64,000 nucleotides of DNA, from assembly GCA_963772335.1 (NCBI GenBank), contig CAVYXF010000008.1:434001-498000 (forward strand), read 5' to 3'. The notes under the pieces were generated by a model. It had not been told where the DNA came from, did not search any database, and was given only the letters and a program-made list of their open reading frames with translations. Position numbers and translations under genes: made by a program. Shown in pieces: positions 62,308-64,000 of this stretch; positions within the stretch are counted from its first letter, which is position 1; every line of letters starts with the position of its first letter. This DNA is from CAVYXF01 sp963772335 (GTDB lineage Bacteria; Pseudomonadota; Alphaproteobacteria; Rhizobiales; Rhodomicrobiaceae).

Positions 62308-63230
62308 GCCAGCTTCTCACGCAAGCCGGTGGACTGGGTCAGGTCGAGTGCGCGCAGCCCCTGGCGATCGCGCCGGTCGGTTGCCGCCCCTCGCGCGATG
62401 AGCAGATCGACAATGGCCTCATGACCTTGTTCGGCGGCAATCATCAGCGCCGTGCGTCCTCGATCGTCGGTCTCCTCTATTGATGCGCCCTTATCGAGCA
62501 GCATGGTAACGAGCTTGACGCCCTCGTCTTCGGAAATGCCGTCCGCATGCCCGGCCGCCCACATCAGCGCTGTGAGGCTATTTGCATATTTCGCATTCAC
62601 GTCGACGCCGGCCGCCAGCAGCAGCGAAACCACCGATATATGGCCGGCCGCAGCCGCGTAGACGATCGGTGGCTTGCCCGTCGCATCCAATGCCTTCGGG
62701 TCGGCACCGCGCGCCAAGAGCAGTGCGGCGATCTCGGCATTGCCATTATAGGCGGTAGCGGCGAGCGGGCTAACGCCGCTATGGCCGTCGAGTTTCACAT
62801 CGGCGCCTCTGACAACCAGCTCCCGAGCAGCTTCGGTGCGGTTCTTGTCGGTCGCGACATAAAGCGGGGTGGAGCCGTCGATCATCCGGTGATTGATGTC
62901 GGCGCCATTCTCCAGGAGAAGCTTGATGGCGCCGATCTTGCCACTGCGCGCCGCGTGGGTCAGCGCCGTCCCGCCGAGACGATCCTGCACGGCACTCGAT
63001 GTGTCGGACTGCAGCAGGCGGAGGAGAAGGGCGTCGCAGTCATTATCCGATGCCGAGAACAGGATGGCGTTGATCTGCGGACGCTCGAGGGTGGATTTCC
63101 CCGCCTCATAGCGCTGCTCGAGGGCAATGCAGGCATCGGACAGGGCGGCAGTGTTCTCGGCGCTCACGGCGACACTCATCGACAGACCGAGGAATAAAGC
63201 CGCAGTTGCGCCGCAACGGATGATTGTCAC
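62289..63230 (-). CDS. Exported ankyrin-repeat protein
   Basis: About 313 residues: signal peptide (IIRCGATAALFLGLSMSVAVSA), a helical Cys-containing N-terminal part, then six ankyrin repeats (for example GGTALTHAARSGKIGAIKLL, DGSTPLYVATDKNRTEAARE, RGRTALMIAAEQGHEAIVDL) to the end. Bacterial secreted ankyrin proteins are often protein-binding; no partner is evident. GTG 63230 has GGAGAGG in front and is preferred to ATG 63251. The 3' end overlaps the cytochrome gene by 19 bases. Confidence 0.85.
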   Translation of the reverse strand: MTIIRCGATAALFLGLSMSVAVSAENTAALSDACIALEQRYEAGKSTLERPQINAILFSASDNDCDALLLRLLQSDTSSAVQDRLGGTALTHAARSGKIGAIKLLLENGADINHRMIDGSTPLYVATDKNRTEAARELVVRGADVKLDGHSGVSPLAATAYNGNAEIAALLLARGADPKALDATGKPPIVYAAAAGHISVVSLLLAAGVDVNAKYANSLTALMWAAGHADGISEDEGVKLVTMLLDKGASIEETDDRGRTALMIAAEQGHEAIVDLLIARGAATDRRDRQGLRALDLTQSTGLREKLAQSAAK

Positions 63231-63400
63231 GTCAGTCCTCTCCGCCAGCATCGGTGGCCCTTATGATCGAGAGGCCCATAATCCCAGTTTTTGGCAGCCT
63301 GCCAACCGCTTTTTGGTCTGGGCCTTTGCGTGTCGAGACATGGACCGCCGCTTTCGGACTGCGAGCGCACGCGCAACTTTTGGGCGCGTGGCTGGTGCAA

Positions 63401-64000
63401 TCACTTCCGTGAGGTGAGGAGCGGGCGCACTGCGTCGGACGGGAAGGGTATTGTCGTTTCCCACAGGTGCCCGGAAAGCGCCTTCTGGTGCCCGTAGCTG
63501 TAAACCGAACGCATATAGGCGGTCTCGAAGCTCGGCTTCGGCTCGCGCGGGAAATCGTCGCCGATATAGGTGAGATAGAAGCCGATCCCCTGGCTGCGGG
63601 CGAATTCCTGTGTGGCAACCAGTGTCAACCTGGCATGGGTCTTGATGAGGCTCGACAGCGAGCGGCCGAGCACCGGCAGCGTTGAGCCCTGCACCACCTC
63701 GAAATCCGGCGCGAGGCGATTGTTGATGATGATATGAAATCGCGCCGGCACCTGACGGGCCGTCGTGCCGCGGATCTGGCCGTCTGCGAGAACACTTTCC
63801 GGCACGGTGAACACCTGGGTGGTGGCACCGCCATCGACATGTAGCTCGGCGAAGTGCCGCCCGTCCGCCTCGACGTCGATCAGAGTAGGAGCGAAGACGC
63901 CCGGCACGCTCGAGGACGCGGTCAGCACGTCGCGGAACAGTTTCAGCGCCCCCGGCGCCCGGCTTGAAGCGATCGCGCCCATATCCCAGACCACGGGACG
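63401..64000 (-). CDS. Patatin-like phospholipase, 5' part outside the window
   Basis: The C-terminal about 198 residues of a patatin-fold lipase, open to the window edge. The DGG motif carrying the catalytic Asp is in LHVDGGATTQVF, and upstream SSVPGVFAPTLIDVE matches the family. The nucleophile motif GxSxG must lie beyond 64000. The C-terminal SYGHQKALSGHLWE is also seen in related lipoprotein-like patatins. Divergent-neighbour and start information are not available. Confidence 0.85.
   Translation of the reverse strand, partial: RPVVWDMGAIASSRAPGALKLFRDVLTASSSVPGVFAPTLIDVEADGRHFAELHVDGGATTQVFTVPESVLADGQIRGTTARQVPARFHIIINNRLAPDFEVVQGSTLPVLGRSLSSLIKTHARLTLVATQEFARSQGIGFYLTYIGDDFPREPKPSFETAYMRSVYSYGHQKALSGHLWETTIPFPSDAVRPLLTSRK

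Noticed and set aside
1..64000. tRNA or rRNA genes
   Set aside because: I saw no convincing T-loop with acceptor stem or rRNA segment; this was by eye, and a covariance scan would be decisive.
1..64000. CRISPR arrays or phage/transposase genes
   Set aside because: No regularly spaced repeats and no integrase- or transposase-like motifs seen; the repeats present are palindromic mosaics without a mobilising gene.

Overview
The window is a GC-rich chromosomal segment of an alphaproteobacterium, most probably a member of the Hyphomicrobiales (Rhizobiales). Support comes from gene order (amiC-mrcA-prfB divergent from rne; accB-accC-aat facing a DUF2155 gene and an NDUFA12-type complex I gene), an RNase E with a large acidic insertion, a B12-dependent ribonucleotide reductase and a complete hopanoid locus. 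I cannot name the genus. I found no tRNA, rRNA, CRISPR array, prophage or transposase gene.

Layout. 1-5.2 kb: cell-wall genes amiC and mrcA and then release factor 2 (prfB) on the minus strand; prfB has the classic programmed +1 frameshift site and a second, unexpected frame break. 5.9-17.3 kb: housekeeping genes (rne, an aminotransferase, an M48 protease with a DsbA-like protein, aroQ, accBC, aat, DUF2155, a methyltransferase, NDUFA12). 18-25.6 kb: nrdJ with a long leader carrying an NrdR-like box, an unrecognised protein, an MMPL exporter and a small secreted protein. 26-41.7 kb: an isoprenoid-to-hopanoid block. dxs, ispH and hpnH run forward and meet the reverse operon hpnB-C-D-E-shc-hpnG tail to tail; hpnO and hpnN are divergent. 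Together they cover isoprenoid precursor steps, squalene formation, cyclisation, side-chain addition and amination, and export to the outer membrane.

42-51.7 kb is the most plastic part. Genes of the ligase-associated DNA repair set (pdeM, Lhr-like helicase, MBL exonuclease) are present, but no ATP-dependent ligase lies in the window. The exonuclease is separated from the helicase by 2.8 kb holding palindromic mosaic repeats, a duplicated small membrane-protein gene with a deleted copy, a secreted orphan protein and a frameshifted DUF4760-like gene. The 3' end of the helicase gene is itself duplicated around a REP-like element.

51.8-64 kb: an orphan phnM; an exopolysaccharide group (CpsB-type phosphatase, a FecR-like exported protein with KDY repeats, a polyprenyl glycosylphosphotransferase); a cysteine synthase homologue; a PLP decarboxylase; a periplasmic PQQ alcohol dehydrogenase with a dihaem cytochrome c; an ankyrin-repeat protein; and the 3' part of a patatin-like protein cut by the window edge.
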